Positions 10,735-22,914 are shown, numbered from the stretch's first letter. The stretch: 64,000 bases of DNA from Apricaphanius iberus (GCA_028564705.1 JAPXFQ010001387.1:558001-622000), one strand, 5' to 3'. Numbers and translations: made by a program. Notes: generated by a model from the letters alone, not told the origin.

Positions 10735-11450
10735 CAAAATAAGGGTAGAGAAGGTGAAGAGACTTTAAACAGGTAGATGAGTTTGGAGAAGGATCCCTAA
10801 AGATGGATGAGGTGGATGAGTGGGATGGAATTCAGTCACATAAGGAATTAAGACGATGAGTCAGATGAACAGTGATCAGGCTGTGGAGGATGAGTTAGAA
10901 GACAACGCATTCACTGGGAGATGAGAAAAATGAGTGCCATGAGATGGGGGCACAAAGAGGAATACAGAAAATAGATGGGGTGATAGGCATCAAAAAGTGG
11001 GATGAATGTGAAGAAAGACTTGCTAAAAGAAGATGAGGTGGATAAGTTTGGTAAAAAGATGGATAGGTGCAATGAGAAAGAGTTATAGAGAAAGAGTGGG
11101 ATGAAAAAGCGTGGATGGGTATAGAGAGAGGGTTACGAAGAAGGATAAGTGGCATAAAATGAGAGGATGAGATGGATGACTGGCTATTATATAGGCATAA
11201 CAAGGATGAGGAGGATGAGTGTGATGAAACATTGAGTACAAAGGATGATAAGATGAGTGGAATGAAATATTGGCTTACAAATTATGAATGGGATCAATGT
11301 GAATACAGGCTTGTTAAAAAAGGACAACATGGATGAGAATGGTAAAAAGTTGTCACCAAAAATGAGATGGAAAAGTGGAATGAAAAAATAAGTAAAGGAG
11401 ACAGGGATTTGAAGAAGGACAAATGGGATAAAGCAAGACAACAACAACCT
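10735..11450 (+). repeat. Degenerate GGATGA-rich tandem array
   Basis: About 700 bp is dominated by variants of GGATGAG and GTGGGATGAA on the plus strand. A longer period is suggested: the block around 11003 (GAATGTGAAGAAAGACTTGC) is echoed about 293 bp later at 11296 (CAATGTGAATACAGGCTTG), each followed by GGTAAAAAG and a GTGGGATGAAAAA-like segment. Copies are heavily diverged, so the array is old. The 102- and 86-codon minus-strand frames here are by-products of the biased composition. Confidence 0.55.
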
Positions 11451-11459
11451 GCATTAACA

Positions 11460-12487
11460 TATCAACTAACATTTAGCATTAAATTAAAATAATCATCATT
11501 TAATTAATTAATGATTTCTAAATATCAAGAAAGCTAAGAGTTACCTTAAAAACATCTTATTATAGCTTATGAAGTTTTCATATTAGTTTTAATTCTGATA
11601 TCCTCAATTTTTCTGACCAATAGAAATCATAATCAAACAGCCTTTAATGATGGCATGAAGAGTCTCCGTGCCATCTCTAGAGATGAATAAAAGAATTCTG
11701 CAGCTCTAACTCTAAAAGTTCCTCTGTGTTATATTGAAATATCAAAAGAAAATGTATTCTATTAAAAATAGGCCAGCCTGATCAATATTGGCATTTACAC
11801 TGTTCAGTGGAAGCTCTATGTGAGAAAGGTTAAAGGGTCTGTTTCTGCAGTCTTGTAGGACGTGTTGAGAAGCAGAAAAATGCTGCAGAATAAACACAAT
11901 ATGATTTTTTTAAACTCATTATAGAGTACATGAGTTTACAGAAATCCTTGAATAACATCCTGGAAAACATATTCCTCAAAACGCTTCTCTTATATAAAGA
12001 CAACATTTTAACACCACTAGATCTTTGATTTGCTGTCAGCAGAAGAAAAGAAGGCATTAAACAAAAAAACAAACAAAAAAAAAAAACTAGCAAAGGTGAC
12101 TTTTTATTTGTTTCTTGTCTGCCCAGTCACATAGTTGTTTTGATGTGCAAATGTTGAGATTACAATCATTTGTCATAACATTACAACCATTTGAATAATG
12201 CTGGACACGGCTTGTTGCAGCTAAAACTGTTCTGACCCCCATTAAGATGTAATTGCAGAATTTCTGGGATACTCCTGGCTTTCTGCTACTGGGATTTTAG
12301 CAAACCTAGTTGGTGGGTGGGTTGTTTATGGATCAGACTTAAATCCCAGTTATGACTGGTATGGCTCTGACTTTAGAGGATGTTCTTTGAGCCTTTTCTA
12401 AACTGTTTTTAGAAGACACTGCTTGCCGGTAGTATATGAGCTCTGGCTGGTTAATTTTAAATTGGGCTCGCTTCCGTCATACTGAAC
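11460..12487. other. No gene recognised
   Basis: AT-rich intronic DNA with an A-rich tract near 12061-12087. No exon or element boundary was identified. Confidence 0.5.
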
Positions 12488-12795
12488 TCACAAAAAAATT
12501 AGAATATTGTGCAATTGGTAAATTGCCTGCATTTGTATAGCGAAAGTCATTCACATATGATACTGGAAAGCTACTACATTGCAGCACACTGACAAAAGCA
12601 CATAGAATATTGTACAAAAGTTCATTTATATCAGTAATTCAACTTAAACGGTGAAACTTAAGAGGTGATTTAGACTCATTACAGCCGTTATGTGTTATAT
12701 TGTTGATAATTATGGCTTATAACTTATGAAAACCTCACATAAAAAATCTCATAAAATTCGAATATGGTGAAAAGGTTAGATATTTTTGGATAAAT
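12488..12795 (+). mobile_element. Tc1/mariner-type element, 5' end fragment, interrupted
   Basis: AACTCACAAAAAAATTAGAATATTGTGCAA at 12486-12515 and the stretch at 12601-12795 (AAACTTAAGAGGTGATTTAGACTCATTAC, then a TATGGCTTATAACTTATGAAAACC segment) correspond to the non-coding end of a fish Tc1/mariner-like family. Its transposase C-terminus appears near 15715-16281. Between the two pieces, 12516-12600 is a small fragment of the GGTAAATTGCCTGCATTTGTATAGC repeat type. The transposase part of this copy is missing or has been separated by later insertions. Confidence 0.5.
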
Positions 12796-12957
12796 GCCTT
12801 TCTCAGCACGTTCATAGATGTGGCAAACCTGTAGGGGGCAGTAGTTCTCCCAAAGCCTATCCGCTCAAAGGAACTTTCTATCCTTTATCTTCATCACACA
12901 TCAGTCCTACAGCTTGAAAAAGAAAACAAACAAAACACGCTTTAACAATGGATGATA

Positions 12958-13195
12958 CCAACACAGCTCTGAGGGCATAAATGCGTTTTTTGAGAATAAA
13001 CACAGGTCGCACATATGATGTTTGAGCATTTTTTATCGCGGATAGTGACGTTACGGTTCTTAAAACTCAAATCTCCACTTTGGCTGGAGTTTTTAAAAAG
13101 ATTCATTTTTGGTGCAGAAAATCTCAGGTTACATGTGGATGACAAACCGTAGAAAAATATCTCAGTTTTGTGAGATACCCGGCTACGTGTGGATA
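12958..13195 (+). repeat. Dispersed MITE-like repeat, copy 1 (second copy at 54057)
   Basis: It shares with 54057-54350 the ordered blocks AACACAGCTCTGAGGGC, TTGGCTGGAGTTTTTAAAAA, CTCAGTTTTGTGAGATACC and ACGTGTGGA. This copy lacks about 45 bp present in the other (around CCGTCCACACTCTGATACTG). Non-coding. No flanking duplication was identified. Confidence 0.6.
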
Positions 13196-13199
13196 AGGT

Positions 13200-13721
13200 T
13201 TTAAACACAGGCACTCCTCCAGTACTTTATGGGTCAAGAAATGGCTCGTTCTGTGAGTCTTCGACTTACAGTCGCTACATATGGGAGAAATGTTTCCTGA
13301 TGTTAAACTTTTTGTCTGAAGAGAGTAACGTAATTGCAGTCTCCAGTGGAGAGAAGCGTGGATTCTGCCTGCAGATCAACAGCTATGATTACCCATGGGG
13401 GTAATGTATTCTGTCCAGCAAAAAAAATCCAAAACCTCATGTCAAAAACTTCTGCAACAATCCGACTATTTGATTACGGAAAAAAAATGTAAAGTGAGCA
13501 TTTTCATTACATGCCGTGTAGGAACCGCATCAGGTATTTTATTAATAGTGCAAGCGTATCATTTCACTTTTATGTGTAGTTCTCTGGTCAGGTTGTTTTG
13601 ATTGAATACTACTTAAACAATACTATTGAATAGGTATTAACTCGTCAGACGATTGCTGGGGATATTAAAATTTGACGGATAAAAATATGAGCAACCTCTT
13701 ATATATATATAAATATATATT
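13200..13721. other. No gene recognised
   Basis: Between two repeat units. The 71- and 68-codon plus-strand frames have no recognisable domains. A short AT microsatellite lies at about 13700-13720. Confidence 0.45.
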
Positions 13722-13850
13722 TGGGCTGTCAAAAATTTGTAAACTTTAATGTAATTAATCACATGATAGCTGTTAATTACGATTAACATCCCCAAATATG
13801 ACTAAAAAAACTACTGTTTTCGGTGTAAAATGACAAATGCAGATTATGTT
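13722..13850 (+). mobile_element. hAT-like terminus (partner in inverted orientation near 18565)
   Basis: TGGGCTGTCAAAAATTTG is followed by AATTAATCAC and ATTACGATTAAC motifs, then CCCAAATATGACT and TTTTCGGTGTAAA. The reverse complement of 18565-18690 contains AATTAATCACGATTAG, CCTAAATATGACT and TTTTCGGTGTAAA in the same order. The two are either ends of one roughly 5-kb, insertion-riddled element or two copies in opposite orientation. Confidence 0.45.
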
Positions 13851-15714
13851 GCCTCGTTAAAAATATATATTTAAATTATATGATATATCATATTTATTCT
13901 GCTCTTTATTTTTTCCACACAGCTGCTGATACAGGTTTGGATGGTATACAATTAAGGAGGAAGATGAATGTATGTGTGGTCTCCTATAAAAAAATAAAAA
14001 AATACAAGGTAGAGCTAAACAAAATATATGAACAAACTTAACATGTGGATACCACCAGTCTCTATTAGACTTCACATAAATCAAATCAAATATAGACTTA
14101 GTAATCAAATGTCACAATTTCCCATTTTCCCATAAGTGAACACTCAGCAGATTAAAACTCTCCGGTTCATCATTGTTGACATCAAGACATCAATGTTCTT
14201 ATTGTGAAGGTCTACACAGCTGCTTTCGCTAATGAGTTAGCACTAATTGACATCTGAAAATATCACTTTAACTGAATAAAATGCATTTTAACTCAGCGGT
14301 AACTCACCATGAGATGTACTGCAGCTATACAGTGAGCCAACAGTGAGCCCCTTAGCGCACAGGGGGGCTAGGTGGTTGATAACAAGACCGAGCTAACAGC
14401 CGAAGTGGATGGAAACGGAAAATTCTTATGTACATAATCCTATCAGTTTAAAGCCAATATGTCAATAATATATACTGATGTCATTTACACACACACATAC
14501 ACAGATACACTGCTGCACAACAATCCTCAGTTTGGCTGGTTAGGAAGGAGAACTGATGTGGTACGGACTGAATTATAGGATAAACAGGGCAGTACTCTGA
14601 ACATAATATTATTACTTTGTAACATAATTAGCAGAGTTTAGAGTGTACATTGTTACATAAAGCTAGAAAAATAAAATTACTTTAAAGGTAGTTTTTACAG
14701 ATAAAAACTCTAAAATGTGACCAGATCTGAATGGGTCCCCACTAGAAGAGCATCTCTGGTTTTATTTCTGTGCTACAGTCTAAGACCCAACCTAGCCCCT
14801 TTTGGGCTCTCTTTTTTAATCTCCAAGGTTACGCCACTGCTCAGCAGCACTAAACTAATATTTGCTCGTTAATCCATCCAAAAACTGACAGGATTCAGTA
14901 AAAAGAGCCTTGATCCGCTGCTGAAATCATCATTGCACAGTCAAAATAAAAGGAAACAAGACTTGAGGTCCGTGACAACAGATTTTAATTCTTAATAACT
15001 CGGCAGATTTAAAAAGCAAACTACAGCTTCCGTCAGTCAGATAAAGACTGTTCTGCTGAAAACTTGACGCTCGCTGCTGCTGTGTTTTTGCATTACAGCT
15101 AATTATTTTCCTCACCGGACATAAACGAATCTTGTAGGTGACCTATTTTGGATTCAAAACAATGACTTTCGCCACCAGGTGATGTAGTTTCATGACTGGA
15201 ATGAGGAAACTGTACCCCTTAGACCTTTCTTGGCAAAATACAAATGTAACATATTTTATTCTCCATCCCTCTCATCATAATAAATAGGGAGTCTACATGA
15301 TATGACAGTGTCAGATGTAAAATAATGAAAGTGAAAGTCACAATCAGTAAAAGGTGTGGTAAAGTTGAGATAATTGGATAAAATTGAAAGACGTGCAGAA
15401 TTTGCAGGGATTGGCTAAATTTGCGTTAATAGTTGCGATCGCAACACTGTGAAATTCTGGAGGGACTGATTAAATAGCTGTCCAGAGTATCTCTGCAACA
15501 GTTTGTTCTGATTCCCATGCTTGACTTCGAGGTTTAACCGTTATTGTTGTCCGTACGGAAACGGCGCCCAGTGAGGGATGGTTTAGCAATATTGTTGTCC
15601 AGGTAGAAATCCTGAGAAATTCGTGAGAATGGTGGCTTCGGCAGATTTTCGCGAGGGTCACAAAAATTCGGACTCTCCTGGGAAAATCGAGAGGGTTGAC
15701 AAGTATGCTTGGCA
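13851..15714. other. No gene recognised; possible MITE remnant at 15460-15712
   Basis: An AC-rich stretch lies near 14490-14510. From about 15460 to 15712 the sequence is relatively CpG-rich and ends GAGAGGGTTGACAAGTATGC. This resembles termini of a fish MITE, but a matching left end was not found. No exon was identified. Confidence 0.35.
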
Positions 15715-16281
15715 ACTGCCCACGCTACCAAAAGTACCAAAACCTGGTTCAATGCCCATGGGATTACTGTGCTTGATTGGCCAGCAAACTCACCTGACCT
15801 TAACCCAATAGAGCAGGGGTGTCAAGCTCATTTCCATTTAGGGCCGTATCAAGGTCATAAATTTCCTTAAAGGGCCGGTTAAGGCCGAGGGTATTGATCA
15901 AACTATCTTTAACAAACCATTAAAGTATTAATAAATATCTGTCCATGTATTCAACAAGTAGGCTACTTCATAAAAATTAAATAACAATGAACATCTTTTC
16001 ACGATGTTGTGATTTAGGACTACTCAAAGAAACACTGATTTGACAAAATAGTATTAGCACATGAATACAACTTCAGTTTCTATTTATATGATCCTCTAGA
16101 ATTTAGAGGGCCACATAAATTGCTATGGTGGACCGTATTTTGCCCCTGGGCCTTGAGTTTGACACATATGGTATAGAGAATCTAAGGAGCATTGCCAAGG
16201 GAAAGATGAGAGACATGACACGGAACAATGCAGAAGAGCAGAAGGTTGCTATTGAAGCATCCCTGTCTTCCATACCACTTT
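15715..16281 (+). pseudogene. Tc1/mariner transposase C-terminal relic, split by a hAT insertion
   Basis: Codons at 15724-15813 read ...TWFNAHGITVLDWPANS then PDLNPIE. The latter is the motif carrying the third acidic catalytic residue of a DD34E transposase. The frame resumes at 16179 with NLRSIAKGKMRDM and continues to about 16281 (SLSSIP). The break between the two parts is exactly the hAT element at 15814-16170 plus its target duplication. The N-terminal DNA-binding half and the first two acidic residues are absent here, so the gene is dead. Similar terminal sequence at 12488-12795 may belong to the same family. Confidence 0.72.
15814..16170. mobile_element. Non-autonomous hAT element inserted in the Tc1 transposase relic
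   Basis: The 357-bp element starts CAGGGGTGTCAAGCTCAT and ends CTTGAGTTTGACACATATG, a partly decayed inverted repeat of CAGGGGTGTCAAACTCA type typical of hAT elements. The interior retains the AGGGCCACATAAATTGC segment common in this class. Flanking 8-bp sequences CAATAGAG and GTATAGAG match at six positions and fit an aged hAT target duplication. It carries no transposase. Confidence 0.72.
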
Positions 16282-17392
16282 AGCAGGGTTACAGGGTGAG
16301 TCGGCACCCATTCAGGTATCACGCCTGCTCAAGAGAGTAAGTAATTCCCTATAGGGTGCTAGGTGTCTAACTAGCAATGATGTGAATGCAAATATCTATT
16401 TTCTTCCTGCATATCCTTCCAGTGTAAAAAGATATGACTGTTACTCATATATAACCAGGACTCCGTCACTGGCTGATCAAAAAAGCTTTATAAAGCTGCT
16501 TTATAAATTAAAAAACACATTTAAATGCCCTACAAACTTGACAGTCCTTTAAGATATAAACAAACAGACCCAGTATTTGTCAAAAACCAAGAAGAATTTC
16601 TGATTTTGGTCTATAGACATTAGATTTGGCCAAGGAACATGATCCCTGACAGAATTTAGAAGACTTTATTGTGGCTCCCCAGTAATTGATCAAGAACCTG
16701 AACTGGAACCGAATCAAATATTATGTAGACCTAAATCAGTTTTCAAAATTCTTCCAAATCGTCCACACAGAGAAAATAAAATAACCCATCTTTATATATA
16801 TGTTCGCTACATTCCTGTGACCTGATGATCAATAAATACTTTGATTCTGCATGGACATAAAACTCCTTATTTACTATAAGGTGTTAAAAAGAAAAAGGCA
16901 GGAGAACAGCAGAGGAAACCTCATGATAATGTGTTAATAAGTAGGCCTGTCATAATACATTTTACTAAACGATGAATTGCCACACAAATTATTGCAATAA
17001 ATATTATGACAATTTTCAACTAATGCAATAACAATGCCTGTACACCCTCTGAATTATCAATAAATTTGAATTTCTAAAGAACATTTAAACTGCAGCTGGA
17101 AGACATTTTTAATATCCAATATAAATTAGCTGTCATGTTTTTGTTAAGCAATCTGACACATGCAAAAAAAACACTCAGGAAAACAATGAATAATTTAGAG
17201 GTTTATTGAAACAATAAATATGGTGCAGGTTCTGGTCCAGGGGAAATCGGGAAGACCAAAGGGAAGCAGAATATATGAGAAAGTATGTTAAATAGAAGAT
17301 TGTAGAAGCTGTGGAAATACCTAAAGGGGAAGTTCTTTTTTTTTCAACCTGGGTCTTATTCTTAGCAAAAAATAAGTTCACTTACCATAATT
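16282..17392. mobile_element. Mostly unassigned; hAT-like fragment at 16936-17130
   Basis: TAGGCCTGTCATAATACATTTTACT at about 16936, with AATTATTGCAATAAATATTATGACAATTTT and TTTCAACTAATGCAATAAC downstream, resembles one end of a common fish DNA transposon. No partner terminus was located. The rest of the stretch is AT-rich without an exon. Confidence 0.35.
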
Positions 17393-18344
17393 TATAGACT
17401 ATAAGGCACACTTGATAAGCCACAACAGCCTATTTTAGGGGAAAAACCATAGACTGTGGGAAAAACTTTGTGATGAGCGCTTTCAGTGCCTTCTTTTGAT
17501 ATGATTTAACAAACATTTCCATTAGATTGAAGGTATACAAAGGAACTAAAGACTTAAGTTTAATAAAATATTGTTAAAATTACAGTATTCATGGTGTCAC
17601 ACTTGTGCAAAATATAAATTGATAAGTTACAGTATTTAGAAGTCGTGTTAAATAGGCTATTAAGATATTTTGCCAAAAGTAGCTTAAAGTGGTGTAACTC
17701 AGTTACATCTTTGAGACAGTAATATGTAATGCAAATATTTTTCATTTTTCAGGCTGTAACTAGTAATATGAAATATATATAAAAAAAATTGTAACTTGCC
17801 CAACACTGGTTTGGGGAAGCATCGACTTTATTAACATTTCAACACAATGGAAGCATGTCGACCATCTTCTCTCTGTGTGTTCAGTCATTCTTCATGATGG
17901 GCCATCTGTTTTTATTACCCCTGACATTTATAATGTCTCAAATTACTGATTGCAAGGGTATGTGAAGACTGTCTATTTCCTTCTTTAAAACCCAGATCAA
18001 CTGCCTAAAACTTAAAAGCGGCATCATATTTGTTTCCATAATGAGGGTTTGTGCATGAAAATGTGTATTTTTTTTGCAAACTGTCTCACTCTGTCTGGTT
18101 GTTCCTCTTTTAGTTTCATTGTTTCAATGAACTGCCTCTGTCACTCTTTTATCGATCTCCAGCATTTTCTGCTTTAGACCTTCTCTTAAAAACACAGTAT
18201 CCCTTGGTGAAGGACGTAACCTGTACAATCCATAGATTAAGGAAGTCCTCTAGTGGCCGTTAGCTGTAAAAGTCCATAAATAAGCCACATTGTTGTTCAC
18301 AGCATGGGAAAAAAGTAGAGGCTTATAGTTCGGAAAATATAGTA
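17393..18344. mobile_element. Non-autonomous DNA transposon with imperfect terminal inverted repeats
   Basis: The left end TACCATAATTTATAGACTATAAGG pairs imperfectly with the reverse complement of the right end (TACTATATTTTCCGAACTATAAGCC). Just inside the right end is CATGGGAAAAAAGTAGAGGC, characteristic of a widespread fish MITE family. The interior of about 950 bp has no transposase and may contain other insertions. No convincing target duplication was found. Confidence 0.5.
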
Positions 18345-18564
18345 AGTGCTGTCGTAGCTCACGCTATTTAATTCTTCAAGGAGTTGTTGTTGGAAGGATT
18401 GCATGTAGCATTCTGTGTTGCAGCGAAACTGCAACACAGTCTTCGACTGAAAACACTCTGTGGACAGTCAGATAAAGAGAAGAGAAGGGCCATGTATAAA
18501 TGTGATTGTGGAGTTCAAAACAAAGTTCCATGGATCTGGCCATTAATTTTCTTTAAAAAAAGAG

Positions 18565-18690
18565 CAATTTACACCGAAAATTATAGATTGTCAGTCATAT
18601 TTAGGAACATTAACTAATCGTGATTAATTCTTAGATACCCTGGGACTAATTAGATAAAAATTAATCATTTTTAACTTAATTCAACAATAT
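18565..18690 (-). mobile_element. hAT-like terminus, inverted partner of 13722-13850
   Basis: Its reverse complement carries the subterminal blocks of 13722-13850 in the same order, including TTTTCGGTGTAAA and a CTAAATATGACT block. The outermost terminal bases are no longer recognisable. Confidence 0.4.
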
Positions 18691-20439
18691 TTGTAATCCA
18701 TTTTACTTGTAATAAAATTATTCATATGCCTCTTATTAATGCCCGGTTGAATATTTTTTTTTTTTTTAGGATTTGTCCATAGTGATGAGATCATTAATAT
18801 AACTTCCTATTTGATAAAGGCTGTTTCATTTACTTTAAACCTAAATTCTGAATTATTATATCTGTAGTCTTACCAAGAAATGTCAGGTTAAAATGATCCA
18901 GATATTCATTCAGATTAATTATGAGAAAATGTAACAAATAAAGTTCCATTTTGTAAACCAGAACTCTTTCCACTGCCCATTTTATACAGGTCTACTCTTT
19001 GTCATAAACAGACATGACTTTAATTACTGAAAGAAGACTAACTTCAACAGATGCTGTTTTATGACTCATTGCTTTTTCATTTATTTGTCCCATTTTTGGA
19101 AATTCTTCTCTCAGGCTTGTCTCTAAGACACCTAAAAGCTGTACCCATAGTTCTAATTAACTACTGTCGAAGGCAAGGGAAAAAACCAAAACAGATGCTC
19201 ACTCACTTCTAACACATTACTTACTGAGCTTCATTAAAGAGATGACAGAGTAATGAAGCTGTTATTGCACCTTCATCAAGAAGGAGCTTTTAGATTTAAA
19301 TTGTATCAAACAAAAAAAAAATCAGAAATTGTTTCTCCTCTAAAGAAGAACGAATTATTTTATGTTCTGCAGAAGAAAAGCATCTGATTTCAAAGGCCCC
19401 TCTTCATATCTGTTAACTAAACCAGCAATAGAAAGCTAAATCAAGAGTTTTTAATCGGCAAACAACCACACACGACTTTTACCACTCACATTGGAGTCTC
19501 ATCTACACAAGCTAATTTTATCCCTAAATTCTTTAGTGTGGGCAGGTCTGATGAAATTACATGAAACGTCTTAAAAATTCAAATAACATGCTTGGCGCAC
19601 GGAAAATGAGGGAGATGTGTTCACGCCAGCACAAACGGATTGCGTGAGAGTGCAGAAATAGCTGCAGATTCTGAATCCAAAGGAGGGTAGGGATCTGTGG
19701 GACGGATGAGTTTCCTTTTTAAAACTTCACTCCCAAGTTTAGAAATACTCCTGGAAACGGATGCAATTTCTCCCTCAAACATGTTTGACATTAAATATTC
19801 TGTTTCACGGAGGGCACTGTTGCTTAGATCATCGGCTTACCAGAAAAATAACTTTAGAAGCTTCTTTGATTAGAGGATTTTACATCACCGTTTATTCTGC
19901 TCAATCCCAATGTGAAAAAGGCAAGGTTTAAGACTCTAGACTATTATCAAAATTGAAGGGAAATGTTCTTGGTATAGTATTTATATCCTTTTTTTTATAA
20001 CCGCGAGAGTCAGGATATCAGGGGAAAGAGGCAGGTGGTTTGTAATTTAACAGCCAGGGGGAGCAGCTGAATAAAGGAGGAATAAAGATTGCCACGGATG
20101 GTTATTCCTATTCCTAGATGGAAATACTTGTTTTTGACGAATACTGGCACAGCTGAGGCAACTTTTATCCTGCTAAATAATCTTTTTTTTTTAAATGAAT
20201 ACTTACATAAAAACCGGTAAAGCATTGACTCTGGAGTTCGTTGTTCAGATATTTATAAAACCCAAAATAGAGCTTATATTTTACTTTTGATGATAACTGA
20301 AATATTGAGATGTTTTAAAAGCTTGTATTTATACTTTAATGAACTCCACCATGTTAAAAATGAAACAAAAGAATATTTCATATAAGGTGCAATTTAAAAA
20401 AAAAAATCTATTTCTTTCTGGCTTATCTCTTTTTTATTT
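18691..20439. other. No gene recognised
   Basis: AT-rich intronic DNA. A non-repetitive block around 19590-19720 has balanced composition but no exon-like signal. T-rich and A-rich homopolymers occur near 18760, 19310 and 20180. Confidence 0.5.
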
Positions 20440-20703
20440 GGGGCGACTGTGGCTCAGTGGTAGAGTAGTTGGCTTGCAATCGGAGGGTCGTAGGTTCGAT
20501 TCCAGCTTCCTCCAGTCACATTTTGATGTGCCCCTAGGCAAGGCACCCCAAAACATTGTCTACATCGTCCTACCAAGCCATGTTGGCTATTGGTATGTGA
20601 GTGTGAATGGGTGAATGTGGCTTCAATGTAAAGCAATGTAAAGCTTTGAGTGGTCAGTATGACTAGAAAAGTGCTATATGTAAGTTCAGTTAATTTACCA
20701 TTC
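20440..20703 (+). repeat. tRNA-derived SINE, copy A
   Basis: The head (GGGGCGACTGTGGCTCAGTGG...) is tRNA-like. It has an A box TGGCTCAGTGG, a CTTGCAA loop-like segment suggesting an Ala(UGC) tRNA ancestor, and a B box GGTTCGATTCC. A non-tRNA body with GCCCCTAGGCAAGGCAC and GTGAATGTGGCTTCAATG follows, then a tail GTGCTATATG...ATTTACCATT. Two further copies are at 32838-33093 and 59681-59941. The boxes are those of RNA polymerase III promoters. The protein frames across it are spurious. Confidence 0.8.
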
Positions 20704-21889
20704 ATTTAATAAAAATAAATACATAGAAAATCATCTATTATCTTACCTTTATTCATAAGTAAAGTCCACACGTGTCTATCCTTCTCCACCAAAGAGAAGA
20801 GTCGTACCGGCTCGGATCTATTCTGACTTCTTTTCCTAATTGTTTTCAAGGTGCAGAAGAAGAGCATCTGTTGGCCCCTGTGATTATGGGGCTCAGCACA
20901 GCTCCCTATCAGTGTGCTACAGTACTTCCTGCTTCATCTCGCAATTTTGGCTGCGCATTTATGGATTATCAGAAAAACTAAATACGACACAAGCATTCAT
21001 TATCACATAAGAAAGACTGAAATGTCAAAATGTGTAGCAGGTGTGTAATAAAGCATGTTGACCTACAGAAAGACAGCAATGGGCATGTGCCAAATGCCTA
21101 TAGTTGCGGTTGCATCACGGCGCCAGCAGAGGTGAACATAGCTCATCACTGCATCATCTCATCCTTCTCCCACATGTTTGAACAGAAAATGTGTTAATTT
21201 AGTATTTTAGACCATAAAAATTTTGAATTCATACAATAGACAAATTTATAGAAAGGTCATGTGGACAAATTTACAGACACTGCCACCTGCCTCCCCAGAC
21301 TTCTGATCAATGTGGCAGAGAAACAGCAATGATACGTTGAAGCACCGGACGATACCCCATGCATGATGTAGCATCAATAACCACCAGAGCTAGCGTGTAG
21401 AGTTGCTGATGTACAACACATGCCTATCTTGGACAGATGTTGTATTTTTTTCCACACCAAAAAAGTCAACCAATAAATTAGCAGCTGAGCATAAAAGATT
21501 CTACCTTATACATTTTTGGAAGAGTTCAACATTTTATCATTTGAAAAATAAAAACCGAAAGATGGTGGTCCCATGTTGATCCTTGTCAATTTGAAAATTT
21601 TTCAGTGTACAGCAGAATAAAAGGAACTGGCTTTTATTGTTCCATTAGTGACTTCACAGAAATAGCTTTGTTTCCTCATTTGTGGTTTTTTTCCAGGTAC
21701 TTTGGTTTTCTTTGCAGTCCAAAGAAAAAGCAATGTTAGCTGAACTGAGAACTCTAAATTGCCCTTTGTCTCTTTCTGCATCCATGACTGTCTGTCTCTT
21801 ATTTCTAATTGCTGCTCCCTAGCACTGAGCATTGATCTGGGTAGGTTGCTTCATTTCTCATTTCATAGTCATTGCAAAGGGTGATAAGT
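20704..21889. other. No gene recognised
   Basis: Intronic DNA with short incidental frames on both strands. No repeat boundary or exon signal was recognised. Confidence 0.5.
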
Positions 21890-22910
21890 ACTAAGGAAAA
21901 CCCATATTTTGTAGATCAATAAAAATAATTTCCCCAGCCTGTTATACAGTCATGCAATCATTGCAACATGTAAACAGGTTTTGATTTAATTAAATAATAA
22001 AATGAAAGACAGTGGAACAACATGTCTTGATACTGCCGATTTAAATACGCCATTACTGGAATCCTGATCCGATATTAGGGATCAGATCAGAAATCACAAG
22101 TGGGAATCCATTTAGGAAATGGCCCTGTTCTGACTAACTTTTCTGTAGCGAATCCATAAACAATCTTCAACATGTTCTTTTATCAGTAGTGGAGCCGTGT
22201 GGTGTGAGTGGGATGGTCGTGGAGAGTATTACTGTTTCAGGGATAAACTGAACCAGTTCTTTCCAGGTAATTCTGTAGGTCGGCAAGTAACTCTTGAACA
22301 AATTTTAAGATTTTTTTTGAGTCCTCTGCCAGATATTCAGTAAGGATACCTGGTTCATGGAAAAAGGACATTCTTCCTACTACAGATTAGAGTTATGGAT
22401 TTACAAATTTATCAGAATATTATGTGAAGTTCATGTACTCTGTGAATGATACATCAAATTGTTCATCACATGTTCATCAAATCAAATTAAACTTTATTTA
22501 TAAAGCGCTTTTCCAAATACAAAAGCTTCTCAAACTGCTTTACAGATTAAAATGACCCCACAAACCCCACCCTTCCAAAACCCAAAATAAAATCATCATC
22601 ACAACTATAGATAATATATAACAATACTATAACAGTAGACAGTTTAAGTACAAATGTAAGGAACAGTATTCAGTCAACAGCCTATCTGTGTTTAGATTAT
22701 TCAGGAAAACTCAAATTTGCTAGATCAATCCATTAGTGTCCAGTTATGAGAGTCTTGCATATCACAAAATGACAGTGGACAGGTTTGTGTCTGGAAATTA
22801 GCCCCAGTAATGCTAATTTAAGAAAGCCATGTTATTGGAACCCTGATCCAATATTAGGAAATAGGCATTCCAAGTGAAAAACACTTCAGGAAAGGGCCTT
22901 TGGTGTGTTC
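21890..22910 (+). repeat. Diverged local direct duplication with a repeat between the copies
   Basis: Blocks at about 21890-22140 recur in the same order at about 22700-22910. Examples are AGGAAAAC...TAGATCAAT, GACAGTGGA, and GGAATCCTGATCCGATATTAGG against GGAACCCTGATCCAATATTAGG. Between them, 22485-22680 begins ATCAAATCAAATTAAACTTT and continues TTTATAAAGCGCTTTTCC, a dispersed fish repeat. The arrangement fits either a tandem duplication or two copies of one unclassified element. Confidence 0.45.
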
Positions 22911-22914
22911 TATT

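Noticed and set aside
10895..11447. Two Ser/Phe-rich minus-strand frames of 102 and 86 codons
   Set aside because: Reverse translation of the GGATGA array; stop-codon depletion explains them.
20440..20512. Possible functional tRNA-Ala gene
   Set aside because: The A and B boxes are intact but the cloverleaf is imperfect, and the same head recurs with the same SINE body at two other sites.
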